DNA of 64,000 nucleotides. Origin: Thunnus maccoyii. Its lineage: Eukaryota; Chordata; Actinopteri; Scombriformes; Scombridae. Below the pieces are notes generated by a model that was not told the DNA's origin, did no database searches, and saw only the letters and a list, made by a program, of their open reading frames with translations. The stretch lies in the NCBI RefSeq assembly GCF_910596095.1, contig NC_056539.1, positions 434,001 through 498,000 on the forward strand, in the 5' to 3' direction. The position numbers were made by a program, and so were the translations under genes. Positions 11,801-37,596 of the stretch are shown one piece after another (within the stretch, counting starts at the first letter, position 1; every line of letters begins with the position of its first letter).

Positions 11801-14799
11801 TAGTATAACCAGACACATATAACATAGGTGTTTGATTTAAATGAATGCCTCAGATGATTAATTATTGGCATAGGAAAGAAGCAAAAACAAAGTTATGCTA
11901 CAAAAATTTGTATTAATGTTTGGGAAAGGGACCATTGGGAACCACTGGTTTAATACATAACAATGAATGGTATTTTATAAGCTTATCTTTTGTTTTTTTG
12001 TTGTTTTTTAATGAAATCTTAATTTACAAAGTAACTAGTATAGCTGTCAAGAAATGTTGTGAAGTAAAAAGTGCAATATTTCCCTTTAAAGTAGTGGAGT
12101 GGAAGTATAAGAATAATATGGAAAAACTCAAGGAAAGTACAGGAACCTCAAAATTGTGCTTAAGTACAGTGCTTGAGGAAATGCACTTGTCAGAATTTTA
12201 AAACTCCTTGCCCAGCCTTGTGAGTGCCTTCCTGTTTAGTTAGATGTTGCCTAGCAACATAAAAGGCTCAGGAACTATATCTTATGATATTTCAAACAGA
12301 AAAATGAAATAAACATTTGTTATGTGTAAATATTATATTTTAAATTAGATTTTACATGTGGATTTTGTTGGCAAGAGGCCATGGTATAAGCAGGATAATC
12401 ATTCAATTCTATTCAGTTCAATTCAATTCAATTTTATTTATATTGCGTCAAATCATAACAAAAGTTATCTCAGGGCACTTTTCACATAGAGCAGGTCTAG
12501 ACCATACTCTTTAATTTAGAGAGACATTCCCCCATGAGCAAGCACTTGGTTACAGCAGCACAGAAAAACTCCCCTTTAACGGGAAGACACCTCAAGCAGA
12601 ACCGGACTCTTGGTGGGCGGCCATCTGCCTTGACCAGTTGGGTTGAGAGAAAAAAGGAGGTAGGGGGAGAGGGGTGAGAGACACAGAGAAGCATAATAAC
12701 AACAATAATAACAATAACAACGATAATAATAATAGAAGTATGACTAGTAATAATAATAGCAGGAGTGGGTGTTGAGGCAGGATACCAACAGGACCACGCC
12801 ACAACGGTGTCCCTGCAGCCATGTTTCTCGCTGTCCATAACCAGGTGGTCCAAGTCCCTCATCCTGTGAGACAAGAAAGCAAAAAACTCCGGGGACGAAG
12901 CAAAATTAGTTAACTGTTTCTGCATCTTTTTGAGACAGGATGTGCCTGATTTTTTGCAATATTATGTAGGTAAAAAAGGCGGTCCTTGAAATTTGTTTTA
13001 TGTGGGAGTTAAAGGACATATCCTGATCAAAGATAACTTCCTGATTCCTTACGGTGGTGCTGGAGGCCAGGGTAATGCCATCTAGAGTAGCTATATCATT
13101 AGATAATGTGTTTCTAAGGTGTTTAGGGCCAAGCATGATAACTTCAGATTAGTAGCAGAAAATTGCAGGTCATCCAGGTCTTTATGTCCTTAAGGTATGA
13201 TTGGAGTTTCATTAACTGATTGGATTCATCTGGCTTCATTGATAAATATAATTGGGTATCATCTGCATAATGATGAAAATGTATGGAGTGTTTCCTAATA
13301 ATATTACCTAAAGGAAGCATATATAAGGTGAATAGTATTGGTCCAAGTACAGAACCATTTGGAACTTTGTGTCTAACTTTTGCGTGCATGGAGGATTCAT
13401 CATTAACGTGTACAAACTGAAATTGATCTAATAGGACTTAAACCAGCTTAATGCAGTTCCTTTAATGCCAATTAAATGTTCCAATCTCTGTAATAGGATG
13501 TGATGGTCAACTGTGGGCAACAGAACATCAGTACTGATGTTTTGCGAAATCCACATTCAGTGACACTTGAACATTATAGTAAGACTCGGACATTAATCTA
13601 ACATGTTTCAGACCTGCCTGAGTCACATTAAAAAAGAAGCAACGTAAAAATAGCAAAAATAAAGAGGCAAAATACATGGAAGTTGGTTTATGATTGTGGA
13701 AAGCTCTGTGTGTGCACACCTCTGCTAATTGAAGATACACTTTTGTGCTCGCTGCAGTTTTCATTATGGACCAATCTGTGTGCTGAAATGTAGACAAGGG
13801 CTTGATACACTAGAAACCACTCCCCTCACTCAAACAGACGCAAAACATAGGCTAATTGCGCTCAGCTGGAAAACTTTATGGGCATGTTTGCGACGGCATA
13901 CTATTAGCGCAAAATCTTTTGTAGACAAGACCTTAAAACGGAGCAGATTGCGGGTGCAAATGCTACGCAATTCACAGTTCTATTGGCGGTGCAATCCATT
14001 CTTTGTGGATTTGGCCGGTAGTGGGCATTCTCCTGGATGACTGGAATATATTTAAACACAGTTAATTTAAATTTGACTACTTTTAGATCAACACAAATAA
14101 AAAATGAATCCCCCCAAAATTTATTTCTGGCTTGAAACAGCATGCTGTAATTTCCTAATCATTTCCCAGGAGGTTTACTGGAAAGAACTAATTAATCTGG
14201 GACAATTTATAGCAAAAATAGAGACAATGTTGGAGAAAGTTATTTAATTAGACTTGAGATTAGTTGAGTTTATAGGCAGTTGCTGATATGCAGTGGAAAT
14301 AACTCCTCCATTTAAATAAAGCTTGGCAGAAGATTGAACTGAATTGAACTGCTAATTCAGTAAATAAAATATGAAAAATCTAAATGGCCACTTTGCAGCT
14401 CTGGCTTTCTATAAAGCTGCTCTTTTCCTTTTTTCTTTTGCATATTTCTGATATTATTTGGTGACATACTGCTTCTAATCTATGTTCTATATTGTTCCAC
14501 ATCTATAAATACAATCTTTATTTACATCAAATCTAAAACCAAACAACAAATTAGTTAAGAGTCTTTCCTCTCATGTTAGTGACTGTGGAGCTGTTATTTG
14601 TTAAGATTATTAGGTAACCAAGCATCCAGCATCTTAACACAGCACAGCCCGCATCTCAGAAAAGCATCTCTGCTTTTTTCTAACCAGCTGACTGGCTTGC
14701 ATGCAGACCAGTGTTATATGTACCTGAGACAACACCTATCACCCTGTTCTTTATTTCCAGGATGAATTTGAAACCAAGAAACAGAAGACAGATAAGTAA
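3683..14799 (+). CDS. ptma: prothymosin alpha (5 coding exons)
   Basis: Coding exons are 3683-3727, 7244-7312, 7398-7476, 10848-10930 and 14761-14799; all introns are GT-AG and the phases join without a break into 104 residues. The product is a very acidic, intrinsically disordered nuclear protein; family members bind histones and H1, act in chromatin remodelling and inhibit apoptosome formation. Visible hallmarks are the N-terminal block (ELKEKKQAEETKNGEDA after exon 1), the Asn-Gly segments, an Asp/Glu tract from about residue 47, the conserved GKRAAEDD motif in exon 4, and the C-terminal nuclear signal TKKQKTD in exon 5. The start is the ATG in good Kozak context (aacATGg) that matches the family N-terminus. 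It is slightly shorter than the mammalian protein (about 110 residues) and ends directly after TDK, without the final EDD. Fish have duplicate copies, so the a/b paralogue cannot be assigned here. Confidence 0.95.
5457..5535. repeat. (ATT)n/(AAT)n palindromic microsatellite
   Basis: Seven or so ATT units are followed directly by AAT units, interrupted once by ATG. The two halves are complementary, so the tract could fold on itself. Poly-Leu and poly-Ile frames on the minus strand here are artefacts. Confidence 0.9.
6285..6480. mobile_element. short decayed repeat with AGGTGTTCCTAATA-type end
   Basis: The left part reads gacaaaatattagaaacacc and the right end reads aggtgttcctaataaactgc, which are imperfect inverted complements. 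It is likely a degenerate non-autonomous DNA element in ptma intron 1. No coding capacity is visible. Confidence 0.4.
7592..8125 (+). mobile_element. Tc1/mariner-like deletion derivative
   Basis: A 22-bp inverted repeat, perfect by eye, bounds the element: 7594-7615 begins cagtactgtgcaaaag and 8102-8123 is its exact reverse complement. Inside is one frame with the C-terminal half of a Tc1-like transposase: RHDNEPKQTA carries the second catalytic Asp and SPDLNIMESVWD the third acidic residue (Glu). The N-terminal DNA-binding region and first catalytic Asp are missing, so it cannot be autonomous. It sits in ptma intron 3 in the sense direction. Frame openness and intact ends suggest moderate age. 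Confidence 0.88.
8716..8801. repeat. (TA)n(TG)n compound microsatellite
   Basis: About 40 bases of alternating TA pass into about 38 bases of TG and then a few TA units. It lies in ptma intron 3. Confidence 0.95.
8930..9500 (-). mobile_element. Tc1-like transposase fragment
   Basis: Minus-strand frames encode recognisable Tc1-like pieces in order: VIWSDESS (first catalytic Asp, near 9440-9460, separated by a stop), CSVMLWGAFCWHGLGPLVPV, VQDDNAAPIYRARGV (second Asp) and SPDLNPIEHL (catalytic Glu, near 9060). Stops and frame changes make it dead. Terminal repeats were not identified, so the limits are approximate. It belongs to a different lineage from the copy at 7592. Confidence 0.8.
9597..10045. 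other. GC-rich unexplained segment in ptma intron 3
   Basis: This stretch is richer in GC than the surrounding intron and has internal near-repeats: gtaaacatcg twice near 9700-9720, and ggataaacaccagc against ggattaaacaccagc about 95 bases apart. The open frame at 9561-9878 matches no family I recognise. It may be part of an unclassified repeat. Confidence 0.3.
10046..10840 (+). other. ptma: rest of ptma intron 3
   Basis: AT-rich intronic sequence. I see no gene, repeat boundary or structure in it. Confidence 0.5.
12035..12190. mobile_element. decayed hAT-like MITE fragment
   Basis: Sequence such as gtagtggagtggaagtataa followed by caaggaaagtacaggaacct resembles, at the base level, the right arm of the hAT-like element at 39300-39473 (gtagttgagtagaagtataa). 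The terminal CCACCACTG end is lost. It lies in ptma intron 4. Confidence 0.5.
12410..13500 (-). mobile_element. L2/CR1-type LINE remnant, copy A
   Basis: Minus-strand frames contain reverse transcriptase fragments: a [20 protein letters not shown] block then HHYADDTQLYLS (catalytic YADD, near 13270) and, after a frame break, VLGPKHL-type and FDQDMSFNSHIKQISR motifs of the thumb region. The 3' end at 12410-12440 consists of short ATTGA tandem units, the microsatellite-like tail expected of this clade. Stops and a missing endonuclease mark it as a 5'-truncated dead copy inside ptma intron 4. A closely similar copy lies at 54700-57220. Confidence 0.85.
13501..14700 (+). other. ptma: 3' part of ptma intron 4
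   Basis: Intronic sequence with no feature I can support. The open frames on both strands at 13528-14143 lack recognisable domains. Confidence 0.45.
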
Positions 14800-15420
14800 A
14801 GTCTGCAGTGGCTGCTCTGTCTGGAGGACGACACCATCAAGAGACAGACAGTTTTCTAGCAAACCTTCAACACCTCAGTCCTCCCTTCTTAACGAGAATA
14901 CTTTTAAAAAGAGAATTTGTTTGTATTTTTATTTACATTTTATATTTTTGTATATATTGTAAAGAGGACGGCCATTTTGCAACAGTAATCTTTCTGGTTA
15001 TCAAGTGGTGCTTTGAAGACTTTTAGATCCAGAGTCGTTATTATGAGCCGTCCACATTCTGTATGAACCAACCAGATGCATCCAGCCTATCATTCCATTC
15101 ACACTCACACCTCCAACATACTGCAGCATGTCCAACACAACACACACACACACACCCTGGCTTACTTTACTCCAACATGGGATTCATGTATCAGTTGGAA
15201 AAAGGTGTGTTGACCTGTAATCACATGGGAGTGTTACAGTAATTCAGTACTTCTCAGGGTGCTGAGTGTGGATTAGTAGTACTTTGTATGACATTCTAAG
15301 GCGGTAATTTCTGCTGTCCATCTGTCTCTATCTGTCTGTTATGGCCTAGTTTGAATGTTTTTTATGTTCTGTTCTGTATGCTCTATCTGTGCTATTTTAT
15401 TGAACAATAAACAGTCATTT
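14800..15420 (+). other. ptma: ptma 3' UTR
   Basis: Follows the TAA at 14797-14799. A poly(A) signal AATAAA at 15406-15411 gives a 3' UTR of about 620-630 bases, similar to the long UTRs of vertebrate ptma mRNAs. A further AATAAA at about 15542 could serve a longer form. Confidence 0.7.
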
Positions 15421-16229
15421 GATTTTGTTTGTAACTGTGCTGTTTTGTGCAAAACACAGTCTGTGCACTGTGTATTTTACACCATCTCTGTGTCTTCTCA
15501 CACTTGCACTACCCAGCACAGATGCAGTGGTAGGTGATGGGAATAAACAGCAGGCAGCGGGATGCTACAGATGTCAGCTGTAAACTGACTTCTGCTGTTG
15601 GATTGTGACTGTCACAGATGCATCATCATGCCTTAACACGAGAAAAGCTGGCAGTTGATCCAGATGAGTAAGACCAGAGCTGTCCTCTGACCCACAATTC
15701 TCTTAAACTTCCTCAAAGACCGTGGACGACATGTCTGTGTTTAGGATTTCAGCATTAATCAAATAATGCTCATTTACACTAGATTATAAATAAACAATTT
15801 CAAACAATATTTTTGACTCTGATTTGCTTTCACAACCATGTTTAATTTCCCATTTCCATTCGTCAATTATTACCTTTATCAGGGTCATGACTACCAGTGA
15901 AGAAAAATTTTGACTTATCTCATCATTAACTATTTCTTCTGGGTCACAATTAATTTGTAATTTGTCACACTCACAATCAGTTGCATATTTTCATGTGTCA
16001 TGAAAGCTGAAAGTTTGATACATTTTCAGAAAAGATGCTACACATTCCAGCTCCAGGTCTAAAGGCAAACAGCAATTTTGGTGAAATGTCAACAACATTT
16101 TAACAGTCTAACATTTTTTGAAGAAAGAGTGATGGATGAGGTTATTTCCACCTGTTGTCAGTGTATGGTTCTCCTTAGCTCACATTATGGTTAAAGTTAC
16201 AGAGGTTTGGCACAGTTTTTACATCTGCT
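15421..16229. other. ptma-lrrc40 intergenic, left part
   Basis: AT-rich spacer between the convergent genes. Nothing supportable apart from the possible second ptma poly(A) signal near 15542. Confidence 0.5.
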
Positions 16230-16233
16230 GATA

Positions 16234-16273
<40 letters not shown>

Positions 16274-16274
16274 A
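16230..16274. repeat. (TA)n microsatellite
   Basis: Nearly pure TA repeat with one interrupting CA unit. Confidence 0.95.
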
Positions 16275-16529
16275 TAAAGAACCACGTTGTGTAACAGTGT
16301 TCATCCTCCAGTCAGGCATGGACAATCATCTATTTACTGATTCAAACATGTGGGATATGGTGAATAATGAAATGAGGTCAACAAACCACAAGTCAGTTCA
16401 CCAAACAGGAGGGACAAAGACTACTTTGAAGGAAATGTTTTACTGTATGCAGAAATTGGGCTTTTGTAAGAGTTAACACAAAACAAACTGCCAACTGGAG
16501 ACCGCCTTGAAGCCAGAAATGACCAATAA

Positions 16530-17815
16530 GTATACTGCCAGTACTCTCAAAGGTTGCTGGTTTACATTGTGTGCAATTTGGCTTTAGAGCAAATCATTCC
16601 ACTGAAACTGCTACCTTGCACTTAATAGAACAAATTAAATCAAGACTTGACAAAGGAGGAGTAGTTGGTGCTGTATTTTTAGTTCTGCATAAAGCATTTG
16701 ATACAGTCAATTATGATGTTTAAATATTGAAACTCTCTTAATTTAACTTCTCATCTGGAGCACTGGCATGGATGTCTTCATATTTATCAAATAGGAGACA
16801 ATCTGTTAAAGTTGGTGACACACTGTCCAATAACATGAAGTGCACAATGGGTGTTCCACAAGGGTCAGTGTGAGGTCCCCTATTATTTAGCCTATATATT
16901 AATGATGTCCCTCAACAGTGTCATGATGCAGAACTACAAATGTGTGCAGATGACACCATTGTGTACACACATGCAAAAATAGCTGAGTTAGCTGCTGCTG
17001 AGCTAACAATCGCATTGGAAAGGATCACACATTGACTTGATCAATCATGTCTGAGTCTAAATGTTAACAAGACAAAAGGTATGTTTTTCTCTAAGACTAT
17101 GGTACAACCTCCTAATGCTGATATTTTCATAAAAGGTGAAAACACTGACATAGTTACTGATTTAAAATATCTTGGTGTGACACTGGATCCAATTTTGAAC
17201 TTTAAGAAACATGTTAAAAAAAAACGGTTAAAACCATAAAGTACCACTTAGCAAATTTTAGACATATTAGAAACTGTCTCTCTTTGGATGCAGCAAAGAT
17301 ATTTATGCATGCTATGATTCTTTCCCATATGTCTTATTGCATCACATGTTGGGGGCAGGCTGGAGAAACAGCCATAAAACCTTGAGTCCTTATACAAACA
17401 AACTTTAAAAACTCTGGACAAAAAGCCAATGCATTTCCATCACAGTAGGGTACTGGAGAAATACAATTTACTGAGCTTTGAGAATTTTAGATTATTCTCA
17501 AATTTGTGCCTAGTTTATAAAATTTTGAATGGTTTGGCCCCTCCTCCACTATGTGACTTTGTGTACACGCGCTTTGTAAGTTCTATTAGATCCTCCAGAA
17601 TATCCTCTATACAAGATTGTACCATACCATTTTGTCACACTGCATTTGGGCAGTCAGCTTTCTCTGTGAAAGCCACAACTCAATGGAATGCCCTACCTGA
17701 TGATATGAAGAAATGTAGTTCTATCAATGCATTCAAGACCAGACTGAAACATGTACTAAAATGTTTCAAACTGCACACTGTCCCATTCATTAAATAAATA
17801 AATCAATAAAAATCA
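16530..17815 (+). mobile_element. non-LTR retrotransposon (RT) remnant
   Basis: Plus-strand reading shows a degraded reverse transcriptase in correct motif order: FGFRANHSTETATLHLIEQI, an AFDTVN block, GVPQGSV, then MCADDTIVYTHAK (the Y of YxDD is replaced by C) near 16940, LNVNKTKGM and YLGVTLDP. The C-terminal frame at 17429-17797 is open for 122 residues (LVYKILNGLAPPPL, WNALPDDMKK), typical of the tail of a Jockey/CR1-type pol. It ends with AAATAAATAAATCAATAAA units at about 17795-17815. There are multiple stops and frameshifts, and the copy is 5' truncated. It lies between ptma and lrrc40. Confidence 0.85.
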
Positions 17816-17962
17816 ACAGTTAGCTCACAAGACTCACTTTGGTTTTAAAGCTGTTTACAGTTTTCATGGGCCTGTGTTCTTAGAAGCACTTTGTGACTGA
17901 GGTTGTGAAAAGACAGTTTTTTATAAAATTATAAAATTCACATCACAGTTCTTTGCAACAAC

Positions 17963-17968
17963 TTTATT
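17963..17968 (-). terminator. lrrc40: lrrc40 poly(A) signal
   Basis: TTTATT on the plus strand is AATAAA on the minus strand, about 330 bases past the lrrc40 stop codon. It is the first canonical signal seen in the 3' direction. Confidence 0.55.
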
Positions 17969-18295
17969 AAGTGACCAAGTAGCTTTGTCATTGGTTCTTT
18001 TCTGTCATACATGTAGTTTGAATCAGATTGTCCGGCAACATTCATCACATTCAGACACTCAACACATCCATCTAACACAAACCACATCACTGCAGCTGAA
18101 ATTCTGATTTTTAACAACAGATGGAAACTGCTCTGTCTTGCTTCATAATGAAGACTATGTAATGTCATCACAACTTCGCACACAAATGTGGACGCTGAAT
18201 TGCAGACTTGTGTAAACAAACATGGCTGATTCATTTAAGTGTCAAAATTTTTAGAAAATGAGGAATTGCAATCCCAAAAAAAATTCCCGTGTTGA

Positions 18296-33804
<15,509 letters not shown>

Positions 33805-33847
33805 TCATGCCTAAACCTAACCAATCAAACCAATGAAGGCAACGAGT

Positions 33848-34020
33848 ACTACCCGGAAGTCGATTTTTTTTTTTTTTTGCTTCATGCGCTGCCACTATGG
33901 ATGTATAAAGAGAACTGGATACAGCATCGGAGGCGGGGCCACGTTCATTCCTATGAAAGTTGCTCAGTGGCGCATGAAGCAATAAAAAATCCACTTCCTG
34001 GTATGAAAGTACCCGGATCT
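33848..34020. repeat. imperfect inverted repeat (hairpin)
   Basis: The arms at about 33848-33895 (acccggaagtcg, T-run, gcttcatgcgct) and 33963-34018 (gcgcatgaagcaataaaaaa, tccacttcc, acccgg) are inverted complements with gaps. The arm overlaps the left end of the element at 33897. Confidence 0.6.
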
Positions 34021-34398
34021 TCCGCATTGTGTGGCCCATAGAGCTTGCGCACTAGTGACTTTCGCTGGCCGAGTCCGCTACTTCCGGTTTAGCCCTCTGG
34101 CTAACTTGAATGGGGAATGGGCAATACAATCATGCGGCTCTTCTAGGCTTTTGAAATGTGATCGGTCCGAAAGGATTTAACTCTGATAATGAGACAAGTC
34201 ATTTCGCGGGGGTTGTGACGCTCAAAAAAATGTATCCGCTGACTACAGACGTCTCTTTCACAATGTAAGTCTATGGGAAAAAGTCTTTTTGGGCCAGTGT
34301 GCATCACGTGACGTTGTAATTACACGGTTTGGCCGCTATGTCAAATTTGCTTCAAAGCCTGGCGCTCTTCCTGTATCCAGTTCTCTTTATACATCCAT
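33897..34398. mobile_element. short element with 28-bp terminal inverted repeats, copy 1
   Basis: The left end 33897-33924 (atggatgtataaagagaact then ggatacag) is exactly reverse-complemented at 34371-34398. The interior is non-coding and matches copy 2 at 34713-35309 over long stretches (for example tcgctggccgag, ctaacttgaatgggg, ttcacaatgtaagtctatgg). No transposase. Superfamily unknown. Confidence 0.75.
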
Positions 34399-34712
34399 GG
34401 CGCATACACCAAAAAAAGTTTCTAGCTTCCGGGTTTGCTTCTGCGTTGTGCAGCCCACTGAATATGCGCAGTAGTGTTTCCCCCGCTGGCCCTGCCCGCA
34501 AGCTCCGGCTTGGCCCATAGACTTTACGTTGTGATGACATCACGGATTTTTAAATCGCTTTTCTCGGCTCGAGGAAAGTTTTACAAACATAAAGCCTCCA
34601 TGGATCAAAAGTTCATAATAGAAAGAATCCTAATTGACGTTTGCAGTTCGAGGCGTCCTGTCAACAGTTTTACAGGCGTCTCTTTTACAATGGTGGTCTA
34701 TGGGGAAAATCC

Positions 34713-35309
34713 ATGGATGTATACAGAGAACTGGATACAGCGTCAGAGGTGGGGCCCCGTTCATTCCTGTGAAAGTTGCTCAGTGGCATATGAAGCCAAA
34801 AATGCTCAACTTCCGCGTATAAAATTACCCAGATCTTCCAGGATCATTGGGCCCATAGAGCAAGCGCAGTAGTGGCTTTCGCTGGCCGAGCCAGCTACTT
34901 CTGGTTTATCCCTCCGGCTAACTTGAATGGGGATAAAACAATTCGATCGTGCGGTTCTTCTAGGCTTTTGATCGAACCGACTGAATCAAATTCTGATAGT
35001 GAGACGAGTCATTTTGCAGGGGTTGTGATGCTCAAAAAAATTTATCCGCTGATTTACAGACGTTTCTTTCACAATGTAAGTCTATGGAAAAAAATCTTTT
35101 TTGGCCCAATAGCGTCACGTGATGTTGTAATTACACGGTTTGGCCACTATGTCAAATTGGCCTCACAGCCCGATGCTGTTCCTGGGGGCTTGGGAATATC
35201 CTTTTTGGGCCGCAGGGGGATTTTTCGCTGCAATACCGCGAGTGGCCACTGGGAAAAATTGGCTGCAAGGCTGAGCAGTGGCACCCTATCCAGCTCTTAT
35301 TATACATCC
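34713..35309. mobile_element. short element with terminal inverted repeats, copy 2
   Basis: Second copy of the 33897 element in the same orientation. Its left end at 34713-34740 differs from copy 1 by one base, and its right end at 35285-35309 is more diverged. The 210-residue frame across it (34872-35504) has no recognisable domain and only reflects a chance lack of stops. The 34399-34712 spacer also carries related sequence. Confidence 0.7.
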
Positions 35310-35389
35310 ATGGAGGTCACCCGTTGGTCTCTGAAGAGCGATTTTGAAGCTCAAAGCGAGCATGGACGTATAAAGAGAACTCTCTTTAT

Positions 35390-36662
35390 ACAACTTTATT
35401 TTGCCACAATGTGCCACAAATTGTTGCAGGATCAGCATTACAACATTCCCATCAACACTGGAAAAATGGTGGGTAATGGAGAGGACAGGGGGATGGAGTC
35501 ATAAAATGGAGAGGGAACAAGGGAAAAGGAAGATGAGAATTTTGAAGTTAGAAGCAGGAGAGCCTCAGGGAAGACAAAGAAAAAGGAAGTTGATTCCTTG
35601 AACCATAGTGAGAGTGAACATGAAAAACAAACCTACATGGTTGAAATGAAGATTCAGGGTTTGAAAGAAGATGCTGGATGTGGAGCTTTGTCAGAAAAGC
35701 ATTCGATGGCAGGATGGATTAAGAATGAAGTGTATGTCAAAGATATAGATGGAAAAAGCCTTGAAAATCTTGGTGTGGATATGTGTTTTCCACTCAGCAA
35801 GAAAGCTCTAATAAAAGGTGTTGTTGATGGAGACTCACACAGAGTGGATGCAATGAGATTTAAAGAGTGTAAAGGGGTGACAGACAGCTATCGAATGAAG
35901 TTGTTTGATGAAGTAGTTAATGAAAAGTATGAAAGTAAATCCGTTATGTTTCACTCCGATTTGGAGAACTTGCCTGATAGAGTGTTCTTGGATCATGTGT
36001 CATACCCAGTAAGCCAGCCTGCTCCCAAACCTTTGCAGTATGAGAATTGTTGGAAGTTTGGTCATAGTTAGTTTGTATGTAGGAGTGACTTTGCCACGTG
36101 TGGTAAATGTGGGGAGAATGATTGTGAAGGAGACTGTGAGAAAGATCCAGAGTGTCTTCTTTGCAAAGTGAATCATGCAGCATGGGAGAATTACTGTCCA
36201 AAGAGACTAAGGGAGACAGAAGTAATCACGGTTAGATCTAAGAAGAGACTTAAGCATGAGGAAGTAGGTAAGAAATATTGTGATGTGAGACATGAAGCTA
36301 AGGAGGACAAATCAGCCAGAAAATTTTGATTTTTGTAAGGATCGGGTGAAGTTTTTGACCTTTTTGGGAGTGGTAATTAACTGTACCACTGGAGTAGAAA
36401 GAAAATCTGAGAAAATTGACATAATTGTAGATGCAGCAAGAAGATTTCTGGGTGTTGTGGGAGTCTCTGGAGAAAGTATGCAGCAGTTGCTAACAGAAGC
36501 TTTTAGTTTCTCTCATATACCTAAAAGATAGAGAAGTTAGCAAAGTGGGAAATGAGTAGACAGGGGTTATTATTATTTTATTTAGTCAGTGGAGATTTAG
36601 ATTTTAGTAATTATCCAATAGATGGTAGTAATGCAACATTTTGGATGCCAACTGCCACTAAA
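35390..36662 (+). mobile_element. I/Nimb-type LINE remnant: ORF1 plus 3' tail, ORF2 missing
   Basis: An open frame at 35598-36071 continues, after one stop, into a cysteine-rich region: YENCWKFGHS, then CGKCGENDCEGDCEK and CLLCKVNHAAWENYCPKR, the gag-type zinc knuckles of ORF1 in I/Nimb-clade retroposons. A last ORF1-like piece (RKSEKIDIIVDAARRFLGV) precedes a 3' end reading ggtagtaatgcaacattttg, gatgccaactgccactaaaa and a (AATAAT)n tail. That tail resembles the GGTGGCGGTAATGC...GCCAACYGCC end of this clade in fish. The whole ORF2 (endonuclease/RT) is absent between ORF1 and tail. Confidence 0.75.
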
Positions 36663-37588
36663 AACCAATAATAATAATAAAACACTCCATGGGCATGGTC
36701 TTATTGCGTTATCAGGTCATGTCAATTACCCTCCTCTGGTTTGCTGTGTGTCAGCTAATTAAACTCAAGGACACAACAGGTGTATATTATGCCTTAGCAT
36801 ATTAGCAAACAAACAATCACAAAAGTTTATGGCCCTAGAGCATTTGCCCACTTTGCCCAGTTCATAATTTAACCTTGCTAAGTATGACGCACCAATTCTA
36901 AAAAACATATAAGTAACTGTAAATGAATGCATGGTAATTTTGTTAATCAGGAACAATTCATTAAGAAACTGGTGAATTTGTCAATTCACACATATAACTA
37001 CTTATTAGGCTACTACAGACTAATCTACTCTCATGTAACTAATCACGATCCACTATAGGTCCTATGGTCAGTTTTGCAATTTTTAAAGTTTGTCTTAAAA
37101 CAACAGTCAGGTATAACAGTGAAACCTGTTTTTCTTGCTGTAATCATATCTCCTGTTCATAATGACCATTAGAAGATCCCCTCATAATGCACTTACAATG
37201 GAAGTGATGGGGAACAAAATCCACTGTCCTCCTTCTGTGCAAAAATGTATTTAAAAGTTTATCTGAAGCTAATATGAAGCTTCAGCATCCAAATGAGTCA
37301 AATCAAGTAGATATCTTTCAATGTTACAGTCTTTTTAGTGCCAAAGTCCCTCTTTTTGTTACTTACTTACTTCCACCACAGCTCAACAGGGAAACACTGT
37401 CTGAGGAAACACAAAATGGGAATTTGATGCTAAAAAGACTGTAAATGTGGCAGATATCCACTTGATATGACTAACTCAGACTGCTGAAGCCTCATATAAG
37501 CTTCACATCAACTTTTAAATGCATTTTCACACTAAACGACTGTGTGGACACACTGTGTATTTTGACCCCATCACTTACATTGAAAGCA
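36663..37588. other. intergenic
   Basis: No gene or mobile element recognised between the LINE remnant and the hAT-like element. Confidence 0.5.
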
Positions 37589-37596
37589 CATTTGAA

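Noticed and set aside
12497..12925. Open frames with Leu/Ile-rich runs on minus
   Set aside because: They translate AAT/AAC-rich sequence in the 3' UTR of an L2-type LINE; the same frames recur in copy B near 54884-55277.
34872..35504. 210-residue open frame, the longest single frame in the window
   Set aside because: It runs through the TIR repeat unit, has no recognisable domain or splice context, and the sister copy at 33897 does not keep the frame open.
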